A stretch of 64,000 nt of DNA from Rhynochetos jubatus (Eukaryota; Chordata; Aves; Eurypygiformes; Rhynochetidae): positions 5,393,001 to 5,457,000 of the forward strand of contig CM050656.1 of NCBI GenBank assembly GCA_027574665.1, read 5' to 3'. Within the stretch, counting starts at the first letter, position 1, and each line of letters opens with the position of its first letter. Below, piece after piece: positions 1-10,041 of this stretch. The translations under genes were made by a program, and so were the position numbers. The notes below the pieces were generated by a model. The model saw nothing but the letters and a program-made list of their open reading frames with translations. It was not told the DNA's origin and did no database searches.

Positions 1-3000
1 AGTTAACCATTCCTTCACTGCCAGGGGTTTCTTTGTTGTTTTTCTGGTGAAGTTACCACCATCTGTGGCCAAAAAATGCACTCAAGCCCAGTAACCTTTT
101 AGAAAAGATGACAGATCATGTCTGCTGTTCATTTCATGTGTTTTTTGCCCAGTACAGTCTCTGAGGAAAGGAAGAAGGTGCCAAAACTGAAATAAGAAAG
201 ATAACATTGGTAAATGTCAGAGCTCCCTGGTGAGTGCAGAGGTCTCAAAGACTTGAGAATGCTGAACAGATGACTCACTGGGAAGGGTTGCCGCACGTCC
301 TGTTTTTGACAGATGGGACATTAACTTATTTTATCTAGGATCCTACATTTTTATGGTATTATAGTAGCATCTAGAGGCCTTACTAATGAAAGAGATGGCT
401 TTGGGGATTGTGTGGGGTAGAAACGGTCACGCAGGATGAGGGAATTGTATAAATACAGCTCTCAGTATGACTATTTTGGAGCTGCTTAGAGCAAGGGTCT
501 GGGTTACAGGTGCAAAAGGGAATTTTCCTTACTGAAAATACAGATTCTGTCACAAGTATGCATATATACCAGTTCTTCATAGAAGTACTAGATTGAGTTT
601 AATTTGGAGCCTGCTACTTCTAATCATTTGGATCCACACCTTACATATGTTCTCAGAGCTTCAGCTGGACCATGCAGAGGTTTTGCCTTAGTCCCACGAT
701 TTCAGAATTATTTCTGCTCAGGCCAGTCCAAAAGCAAATATTTTTGGTGGTTTTAGCATTGAAAAAATGTCACATTAAAAACTAAATATCATTTCCAAGT
801 GAACAGGAAATGCATTCTGTATTTGAAATGTTGAAATCACAGACTGACTTTCCCATATATCCCTCTGCATTTTCAGCCAAAGCCACTGGCTGAACGCAAA
901 AGTACATGAACAGCCCTAAATCCCACACTATTCTTAATTGAGTTCACTATTCAACAAATAAATAAAGCCACACAGCTCTAATGTAATGATGCTTGTGATG
1001 ACATTTTCCACATCCCGCTCCAGATCTCCATGTCATTTGTCCCACCACAAGCTCGTGTAACATACCCTACAGCAGGATGAAGAGTTTGGAGTCCGCTACT
1101 GTCTGTGAACTAAAACAGACCTGGAGTGAAATCCTGACCTCAGACAATAGCAGCTTTGCCACCAGCATAAGTGGGACCAGTTTATTAGCCCGGGATTTCT
1201 AACTCAGGCATTAGAGGCTTGTATTTTTGACAGTTTTAATCCAGCAGCCCTGAGCTCACTACCATCATCTGTGGATGTGATTACACGGGTAGACAGGATA
1301 AAGCTGGAGTACTCAGAGTATTTCTGCCCCATTTCCGCTTCCAGATTTGAAGTTGTCACTCAACTGGTCATGTCCAGCCAACTAATTGTTCTTCTGGGGA
1401 CAAAGTCCTGTGTCTAAAGTGCCCCTGTGGTCTCCCATTTAACATGCTGCCGAAGGAATACAAATTTGTCCACTCCCCCTTCCCCTTCTTATCCAGTTGA
1501 AATAATAAATATTTTACCCATGATTTATTGGATTTCAGTTTGTTGAAAAGATCCTCCAAACAAATGAAGTTTTAATGGCAACAAACGCCAGCCGCAGCGC
1601 ATTAGAAAATATAAACAGCAGCGGAGACCGTTAAACAAAACCCACTTCGGATACAGCTGACATAGCGCTCAGCAATCTTCACCTCCCGCGGCCAGGGCCC
1701 TCGAGAGAGGGTCACAGCAAATCCCTCACTGGGAAAAGAAATCTGGAAGTATCACGAGTTCGAGTCCTTTCCATATTGAGGGCTGCAAGGAAGAGTTTTG
1801 AAGTGACCAGTCCAGGCGCTGGGCTATTGAGGACCACTGGCGAGACTTCAATGAAGGGATCCATTTCTAAAGAGGAGGGGCTGAGGCAGCCCCCACTCTC
1901 TGGTCCCTTCCTGCTGCCACTGCACACCACTTTTCAGAAGTCCCCAGCCCTCCAGCTCGCCACCTCCATCCTGTGCTCTCCTCCTAACAAACGGGCTCAG
2001 AGCTGAGCGCCGTCACCGCTCGGGGCACCTGCGCAACACCTGCGCTGGAGCCACCCAGCCCTGCGCACGACGAGCAAGTTGCCCTGAATGACCCTTACTG
2101 CGAGAAAGGCTGATGTGCTCGTCTTCGCAGCCCGGGAGAAGTAATTTAAGCCATTTTGCTGGGCTATGGAAGATGGATGGGCTACCCGTGCACAGGCCAT
2201 GGGAGTCAGCGCATGGCTGGGTAGCACAGAGCAATTGTCACCCACTCCAGGGAGCAGCCGGTGTGCAGACAGGCCACGTCTGTCTCCTTCACACATCTGT
2301 CTTTGCCAGGTCCATGTGCCTGGGTTTACTCTCAGTGCACCCCTGGCTACTCCACTGCCCTCCTGTCAGATCTACCAGCACAACTGATTGTGCAATCACT
2401 CCAACAGCCATTTCTTTCTAAACATCCAAGTCCCTCACCTACTTCTAGCAGAATGGGGTTTTTTTCTGACTCGCTCTGACAGCATCAGGGTAGAGAGCGA
2501 GTACGTACGCAGCTACCTCTGTACGCCTGCGGCTGGCAGGGAGCGATGGGGTGGAGATCAGGTGGATGTGGCTGGGAGCCAGTAACCTCCTCAGTGAGCT
2601 CATCTTCAGCCACATCAAGATGCATCACCTCGGCACCAAGTGACCCTAGTCAAGCGTTCTGGTTACAGATAGCCCACCCTGTGGTGTGGAGAATGGACTT
2701 ACATCCATTAACATCTAGAAAAGAATTTATTTAGTTCAGTGTACTGCAGGGAAAAAAGAGAGTATTGGACACGAGGCAATTATGGTTGCTGCTGTTGCTC
2801 ATTTAGCCCTGGATTTAACCTGAATTCCTTTATCCTTTCTCCAGGATGAGGCAGGAAAATTATCTTCCCAACAAGTCCTTGTCCACTTATTGCAACTGTG
2901 GGATCTGCTACTGGACCAATCATAAAATATGAGCAGAGGAAGAACCTCATCCCTCTGGTTTTGGCAGCTGACAACTTCCCTGAGGTCTCCTGCAGCTTGC

Positions 3001-4752
3001 CTGAGGAAGACACGGATGAGATGCCTTTGAGACGATGGTGCTCAGCTACAATCCTAGACAGGCTATCTGTTGTAGCTGTAGTCTGGATGTCCCCTGATGC
3101 TCTGTCCTGCACAAGTCTGACCAGTCCCCTCTAGCCAGTGTATCAGCTGGACTTAAGGCCTGTTTGAGGTTTTTATTTTAAACACTGGGGCTCACAGAAG
3201 GTAACAGGCTGAACACTTACCAGGACTCATCTGAGCCAACAGTAGCCTTCTTGGACCTAAGCAGCAGTTTCCAGACGAGAGCAAAGACTCAATCACAGAA
3301 GATTTTGTTGGTTCAACACCAACCACGCTGTCAGCCACCATGCAACCCTTCTGCACCCACCAAGCCAACACAGAGCCACATACCACACCCAGACAGGCCT
3401 ACTGTGAAAGGCCTCAGGCTGGCTCCCCTTTACAGTGGTGTGACCCAAGGGAAACCTTCAGGAAAGCTCTTCAAGCCATGGGAGCTTAACTAGGCTTAAC
3501 TGGAGGCTCCTGCTTGAGAGGTAAAGCACTCTGTTCCTTCACAGCAATCACATCAAAGTCTAAGCAGAAAGGGACTAAGAAGAGTTATCCAACAGCCCAA
3601 CTACCTTTTGTCAAGCCCAGTCCAAGGATGTTTTCTGCTGCACAAATCCTAGGGTGTCATCTCTGCACAGCATTTTCTGAACTTGTAGATGCTACCTAAA
3701 CCTCCCTTGATGAGTGCACAGCTGGGATTGCCACCTTTTATTCACACAGGGGAAGCATGGACAAGTAATGTGTTCCAGAGACTGGAAATCAGGATGTTTT
3801 GATTTGAGATAAAGTACAAAACATGTGTGAGTGACCAAAGGCACCCTGCCTGAGCTTTCAGGAAATAAGTGATTTAAGACATTTTACCATAAGAGCAAGA
3901 GTTTACTGTCAATAAATGATTGTTTACTGTCTACACAAGAGCTGTGGCTACTACTTTATTCAAACATTCATATTTTGTCTACTTAATCCATTCCAAACCA
4001 CTGCAAACAATTTCGCTTTCATCAGTCGTGGATGCCTGGGAAACAGCTCTGTCTGCCTATAGGGAATCCAAACCGCACCTGGACATCCCAGCGTGTCCAG
4101 GGCTCATGCATGCACCTCGAACCCTGCATCTGCACTGATCTGGGCAGATACCTCTTCCCTGCTCTCTTCCCAGCTCCAAGGCAACCAGCAGGCTTCACAC
4201 AGCACTCTGCTGAGGCCATGGCATGATGCCTACCTGACAGAGCATGGACCCTGCCAGTCCAGCTCACGCAGCCTTCACACTGGAGCTCACCTCTAGAGGC
4301 TCCAAGCTAAGGCTGTGGAGTACCAGCATGGTCCAGACAGATGTCACGTATCTGGAAAACACTGAGTTTCATTAAAAGAAAAGCAACCATAAAGCCCACA
4401 ACAATCAACATCAAAAAGCTAGTTCTACTCCAACCTGTGGGCTCACCATAAAAAGACTGCCTGCACTGGGAAAAGTCATAATCCAGTGGATTGTAAACCA
4501 CATACCGAACACTCACAATCAGATCTATTTCATGATTTAGAAAATCACTAAGTCATCACTACAAGCACCATGCTGTGCTGTGTGCTGAGAGACACCGTAA
4601 TTGAACTGCAGCAGACCATAGCTGTTCCAGGAATGAACAATGTCAGGAACACAAAGTGGCCAATGTGGATTTGCAAGAGATCATGCAACAATCGTTGCAG
4701 GGTAAAAACATTTTTCGGTTTGAATCCAGAGCATTTTCTTTTCATTTTTTAG
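1..4752. other. Single-copy stretch, no gene seen
   Basis: I find no coding gene, RNA gene or recognisable transposon in this stretch. The open frames are short (mostly under 110 codons), overlap on both strands and match no family I know. The sequence is of mixed composition, with a GC- and CpG-richer patch at about 1.65-2.11 kb. The block at 1.56-1.66 kb is AT-rich with embedded CpG-bearing motifs and could be a conserved non-coding element, but that is a guess from composition. A minus-strand frame ending near 4.31 kb encodes a hydrophobic segment of about 20 residues but has no recognisable family. Confidence 0.6.
2026..2045 (+). promoter_or_regulatory. Paired E-box direct repeat in CpG-rich patch
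   Basis: The 9-mer CACCTGCGC occurs twice, at 2026-2034 and 2037-2045, so the repeats start 11 bp apart, about one helical turn. Each contains the E-box CACCTG, the class bound by Snail/ZEB and some bHLH factors. The pair sits in a local CpG-rich patch (about 1990-2110). What is seen is the exact repeat and its phasing; a regulatory role is inference. It could equally be a chance micro-duplication. Confidence 0.2.
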
Positions 4753-4810
4753 CTGAAGATCAGGACAGGATTGAGGTTAAGGAGAAGGCAGCAGGAAAAG
4801 GATGAGGCAG
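4753..4810 (+). other. Candidate internal exon, 58 nt
   Basis: The segment is preceded by a pyrimidine tract (4734-4750, one interrupting A) ending in AG at 4751-4752, and is followed by GTAAGT at 4811-4816 after CAG, a full match to the vertebrate donor consensus. The enclosed 58 nt are purine-rich with GAAGA and AGGAGAAGG stretches of the kind that act as exonic splicing enhancers. One frame is open (begins LKIRTG, ends EKDEA). No protein family is recognised. The next acceptor and a polyadenylation signal follow within 300 bp. Splice signals are seen directly; that the segment is transcribed is inference, and cryptic exons of this quality do arise by chance. Confidence 0.3.
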
Positions 4811-5037
4811 GTAAGTGAGGGTAATAAAAATAATCACTGATAATAGCAGGGGAGAAAAATAGAGAACTCTAAATGCATTCACTGAGGAGGATGCAGACAT
4901 AACCAGGAACAACTCGAGGTTCTGCAGCGAACAATCCCACACTGGTAAAGAGCCTAATGCAAAGCCCATTGCAATCAGGGTCTTTCCACTGACTGCCATT
5001 TGTGACTGCATGACAAGCAAAACTTTTCCCATTGCAG

Positions 5038-5115
5038 ACTGTCTGCCACAAAATCTTTTCTGTTCCTCTACACATTTTTCCACTGTTCTTAATAAAGCCA
5101 TTTTCTTACATTATG
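5038..5115 (+). other. Candidate terminal exon ending at AATAAA
   Basis: An acceptor-like sequence (CTTTTCCCATTGCAG, AG at 5036-5037) closes a potential 227-bp intron from the donor at 4811. A branch-point-like CTGAC lies about 45 nt upstream of the AG. The putative exon carries AATAAA at 5091-5096, and cleavage would fall at roughly 5106-5126. Joining it to the 58-nt segment leaves a frame open past AATAAA, which argues that any transcript is non-coding. The end coordinate is approximate. The alternative is a retrocopy 3' end, because a genomic A-tract lies just downstream. Confidence 0.25.
5091..5096 (+). promoter_or_regulatory. AATAAA polyadenylation signal (candidate)
   Basis: A canonical AATAAA hexamer lies 29 nt before a genomic A16 tract and is followed by a T-rich, partly GT-containing stretch. 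The hexamer is common by chance in AT-rich DNA. Its weight here comes from position: downstream of two consistent splice sites and just before the A-tract. Confidence 0.3.
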
Positions 5116-5125
5116 TTAATATTTG

Positions 5126-5160
5126 AAAAAAAAAAAAAAAAGAAAAAGAAAAAGAAAAGA
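5126..5160 (+). repeat. A16 tract followed by degenerate (AAAAAG)n
   Basis: Sixteen A residues (5126-5141) are followed by AAAAAG-type units to about 5160. This could be a simple repeat, or the decayed poly(A) tail of a retrocopied transcript whose AATAAA is at 5091. CR1 does not normally mobilise polyadenylated mRNAs, so retrocopies are scarce in birds. That makes the simple-repeat reading the default. Confidence 0.8.
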
Positions 5161-5853
5161 GAAACCCTTCATAAATATACAATCAACCCTGAGGTAATTT
5201 TCCTAAAATAATTTTTTAAATAAACTGCTCTGTACACACTTCAGTCACTTCAAAATGTGCTTTGAAACTGAAGACTGTGGAAAAGTTAAAGAAGTGATTG
5301 CTGATAAATAGTTCCATATGATTTATTGAATATAATATCCTTCCCCTAAAACTGAATGCTTTTTCAGATCTTGGGGCATGGACTTTTTGCCTGCGAAGAG
5401 ATGTGTGCTAAGGTTTAATAAGATATTTATATGCTAAAGAACTTCCTCCAGTTCCAGAACACCCTATACCTATCCAGCATCAGCAGGAGTCTCTTAAATA
5501 GAAATATCCTTTAGGATGAAACTGAACTGAGTTGGTGGAGGTGTATAGAAGTGACTTCTAGAAAGCACTCGAAATGTTCCTCCTTGCTGTCGGAGCAGGA
5601 AAGATGCCCAGTTTTAGGCTGTGGCAACACCCAAAGGTTTATCAGATGTTCTGCTAAATTCCACAGTAACTATCCTGGGGTCTGAAGGAGAATAGAAATT
5701 GTCACTGTCTCACAGCAGCAGCAAGTATAGGTGATGGCAATGTAACAGCAGATGGAGAGCTTTAGATGGTAAGATTGTCTTACTGTAAGTACTGTCTCTC
5801 GATAGCAGCTCTGAGGATCCGTAAGGCATTGCAGCATATTGCAGGGTGTACTG

Positions 5854-6052
5854 CAGGGTAGTGAGGCACTGGGACAGGTTGCCCAGAGAAGACCTGCTGC
5901 CCCATCCCTGGAAGTGTTCAAGGCCAGGCTGGATGAGGCTTGGAGCAACCTGGTCTAGTGGAGGGTGTCCCTGCCCATGGCAGGGGGCTGGAACTTGATT
6001 GTCTTTCAGGTCCCTTCCAACCCAAACCACTCTGTGATTCTATGCTTCTATG
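5854..6052 (+). mobile_element. CR1 LINE 3' fragment (5'-truncated)
   Basis: This is a CR1 non-LTR retrotransposon 3' end. Reading along the + strand it shows the hallmark phrases 'gaggcactgggacaggttg', 'ggaagtgttcaaggccaggc', 'gagcaacctggtctagtgg', 'ggtcccttccaacccaaacc' and the terminal octamer repeat 'attctatg' in degraded form. Only about 200 bp remain, covering the end of ORF2 and the short 3' UTR, as expected of 5'-truncated copies from target-primed reverse transcription. There is no coding capacity. Identification rests on known CR1 structure and is secure; the exact 5' breakpoint is not. Confidence 0.95.
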
Positions 6053-9000
6053 TTATCTGGAAAGACTCAGTGTGTAAAACAAACCCAGAACTAGGCACCT
6101 TTTCAGGATTCCTGCATAGCTCTATTGCACCAGTTGCCTTACAAAGTGCTCAGAAAACCACCCTGGGTAAACTAATGCGAACTCTGGTTTAGCCCATGCA
6201 TAGATACTTCACACTGGCTCTACAGGATCAGTGCTTTCTGTAAATGTATTGATGTAAACTAGCCCAAAATTGTCCAGGTTTAAACAGACACAGATGCATC
6301 CATGTGCAAAGGCCTCTGGTGTAACCATCCTCTCTCTTCTGATAGAGCAGTACCACTTTGTGCAAGACAACCAGAGCAGGAACCCAAACTTTGTGCCTGG
6401 CCTATTGCTGATCGTGTGAGGAACAGACCAATCGTCCACACACACTGGGGCACAGGGACTCCAAATTGGCTTTGCCTAGGACACACGTAAACCAACATAG
6501 ACCTGATGTGTGTCCTACGGTCGCGCAGCAGCTGCTGGCCAGAAGCAGCATACCTTGGTAGGGTGAAATTGTGTGTGTACTAATCGACCCTTTTACAAGG
6601 CATTTGATCTGGCCAGGATCCCCAGCCCTACTCAGGCAGAATGCAGGCAGGAACAGGCAGATCCCTCTGTACCAATTTGTCATATGTGAACCCAGATGCC
6701 TTTGGAGTGCTTGGAAGGATGTAAATGGTGCTCCTTTCCAAAACCCCAGGCAGGGAAATGGCTGGGCTGAGCTCCCTGAGCTCTAAACAGGAAACAGGTT
6801 CTTCACTCTCAAGTGGCCCGATGACAAATATCGTTGAGGAGCGGTAGTAACACCCTGGTTTGCGTGCAGCTGGGGCATGGCAGGTCAGGTGAGAACGCAC
6901 GAAAGCCCCAGACGCAAAATACTGACACTGAGCAGAATGAGGAAACTGAGTTCCAGGTTGCCCTTGATCAGCAGGGCTGATATCCAACTGGTAGGATCTT
7001 GCCAAAGGTACAAAACACTGGGCCTTTAGGAATGTCTCGAAGGAAAACTGAGAGGGCAGCAGAAAACACTGTTCACCCTAAAACCTCCAGAACTACTGCC
7101 AGCATGAAAACCCCTTCCAGAAGAAGATAAGATACAGATGCATTTGGATAGGGAACTGAACCGCTTTGTGCCACACATCTCTGCAAGGGCACATAAATGT
7201 CCCCAGAAGTCCCAGCAAACCCAGTGCTTTTCTACCAAATGCTCTGAAAATGGAGCTGCGCAGGAGCCGGACAGTACTGACTACAGAGGTGAGGAAGAAG
7301 CCCGCTGAGTACGCACATGTGGGACTCGCTCGTATGCTTTGTGTTCTTCTGTTTGTTGTAGGAAAGAAAGGTTGAGTGTGGGTGGGCTGAGAGCCCCCCA
7401 CTCACACAATGTGGAAACAATAAATCATGGGCAGCCCTGAAGAGCCAACTGTGATGTTTAAATGTGAAAAGCCCTCTTTCTCCTCTGGAAAAGCCTCCAG
7501 TTTTGCCCCCCTCTCTCAATCTTAACCCAGCACAGCTTTCTTGGGAAGGGTCTCACAACCCATAGACCTCTCCCAGGGCAGCCAGTGGGTCTGTGCAACT
7601 GCTGGTGGAACCACTCAAGACTGGTTTTGCCTGGATTATGTGGTTTTACTCTCAACTCTGCATACACTACTACACCACTGGATCTTGCTTTGGCTAGCCC
7701 AAATTCCCATCGCAACTCAGTACATGCAAGGAATGTCACATCTTTCAGCACACTAGTTCTGCATCGCTGACTACAAGAGGCTTCCTTGGAGGCAACCGTT
7801 GTGTCACCCCTACTTGGCACTCTTTAGGCATCTCTGTTTTTCACATATCTCTTTCTCCCCAAGACTTCCCAGTGAGGACTTTTGAAAGTCCTTATTGCCC
7901 AGCAGTCAGCATGGAGCGAGGACGAGAGGAAGACAGTGGAGTTCATTGATCCCATCATGGTCACATACGCTTCAGACATTGGTTTCTGTCATTCCTCAGC
8001 CATTCTCTGGAAAGGGGTCACCAAGCTGATTTATAAACTCAGAAACCAAATGCCTCTCGCAGACCTGGTGGGTAAACAGGTCAGCCTTCCCAGTAGCCTT
8101 GCACAGCTACATATGGCAAGCAGAGCTTCACAAAGGCTTTTGTCCGCCTTTCCCATCAGTCAGACTCTATGAAGACAAATGACTAAATCCAAACTATGGC
8201 CAAGGTTACCTTATCAGTGACCCCCAGCCTCTGGCCTTGCTTCAGTAGGCCCTAGAGATCTCAGAGTGTCCATTCCCAGCCACACACAGATACTCCCCCT
8301 GCCAGGCTTTCTGCCCTGGTAAACATTTCAGTCCTCTTCCCTGGGAAAGGGGGGCTGCGGAGCATGGAGTTAGCTGCATTAGTCTCAAGGGCATCCCCAG
8401 TGTCAGCAGAGGGAGGATGTTAACGTGAAATGAGACTGTTTCCACTTTTCTCTACGTTGGAGACTTCTCTAAGCCTACCTGCCACTTTGGTCCCAGTACC
8501 TGAGGAGGTGGATGGCATCCCACTGCCTCCATCGCCCAGAGACACAGGGCATGCCCTGCGTGCAAAGAGGAGTCATTCCAGCGCGGGACAGGCGACATCC
8601 ATCCTGTGCACTTCCACCATGAATAACAACCTTTACTTGTCTTTCCTTTCTGCCTGCACCAGTCCAAATCTGCTGTTGGCTACTGTTAGCAGATACCACC
8701 GGCCTCTCTGCTATCTTTATACATGTGAAATATGCACTGCTGTGTTTGCAATTATGATAGTTTAAATGAAATCTTAATTGCAAGAAAATAGTACTTTTAG
8801 TCATATTTACACTACCTAGAATGAGTAACGTGAGTTCATATCATGTCAGATGCCAGAGGTTTTGTTGCTGCTGTTGTTACTCTTTCCACCAGATCTTGAG
8901 CGTAATAATTGAAGCCATTTATAGAAAAAAATTACATAGCGTAAATTCCCTCTTTTGTTTCATTTTTGCAACAGAAATCAACAAGTTAAGCCCTGCCTTA

Positions 9001-9860
9001 GCTACAAAAGAGTTAATTTAAAGAATAACAGTGGGTACCATGCTCTTCTCAAAGGGATATTTATTTGGTTTTAAAGAACTCATTCTTCATGCAAAGAAAA
9101 TGAAGGTTGGAACCAGAAGAGAAACATCTGCCTCCTGCAAAGTTATGAGAAACTGTGTTGTACATTCCTAACCTTTCTCCTGTCCTTTTGGCTAAAAATC
9201 AGTGACTTTTCTTTTAAGGTAACATAGACATCTGGGCAACTGGGCAACTACAATATAAAAATCACTCTTCAGAGCTAAACACAAACAGGTTAATAATAAA
9301 GAAAGGGTGTAATATATTTTCACTTCCGGGAAGAAATATTTTCAATTATCAGAGACACTTCTTTCTGGAGGAAAGATCTAATGCCTTCTGGTCTTTAAGA
9401 CCCAAGGAAGGTACAGGATGACAGCAGTAGGCACGGAATTTTTGGGGAGTTTGGAGCAAAAGTCAAAAGAATTTCTTTACACTTTTGACGTAATTTGCCC
9501 CTCCACCGCTCCTCTAAACAAAAATACGCAGCAAAATGTTGGTTCCTTTGGGACTGACGTTTATCTTAGCAAAAGAAGTAAAAGGAAAGATTTCAGATTT
9601 GTCCCCATTTTTGCTAGGACTGGGGGTGGACATGTCACCCACAGACCCAGCAATACCGTTTTGCGCCTTGCTTTGGGTCATTTGGGCTGAAGCATCCCAT
9701 CAGAGATGACAAGAATATGGAGAAAATGGGGCAGCAGCTGCTCTAAGGTTTACTAAATTCTATGGCCCTGGCAATGTTGGCAGGGGAGAAGTGGAAAATA
9801 AAAGACAAAAACCTACACAACTGTCAAGAAATTCTAGCATATACAAAGTGTGTTACTAAA
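6053..9860. other. Single-copy stretch, no gene seen
   Basis: Nothing gene-like is supported here. Open frames up to about 125 codons occur on both strands (for example minus 6628-7005 and 7458-7820) but overlap one another and carry no motif. The 8-bp unit CTGGGCAA is repeated twice near 9234-9249. No older repeat could be assigned by eye. Confidence 0.6.
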
Positions 9861-10041
9861 ATCAGAGAATCAGAGAATCATAGAGTGGTTTGGGTTGGAA
9901 GGGACCTTAAAGATGATCTACTTCCAACCCCCTGCCGTGGGCAGGGACACCCTCCACTAGTCCAGGTTGCTCCAAGCCCCATCCAGCCTGGCCTTGAGCA
10001 CTTCCAGGGATGGGGCATCCACAGCTGCTCTGGGCAACCTG
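9861..10041 (-). mobile_element. CR1 LINE 3' fragment (5'-truncated)
   Basis: This is a minus-strand CR1 end. The + strand shows the inverse of the 3' terminus, starting with degraded 'atcagagaatcagagaatca' octamer copies, then 'tgggttggaagggacctt', the 'cccctgccgtgggcaggga' block, 'ccagcctggccttgagcac' and 'gctctgggcaacct'. It stops abruptly at about 10041, where the single-copy sequence begins. About 180 bp remain and there is no coding capacity. Confidence 0.95.

Noticed and set aside
1750-1780. GTTCGAGTCC, a match to the tRNA B-box
   Set aside because: No matching A-box, acceptor stem or anticodon arm can be folded around it, so it is not a tRNA gene.
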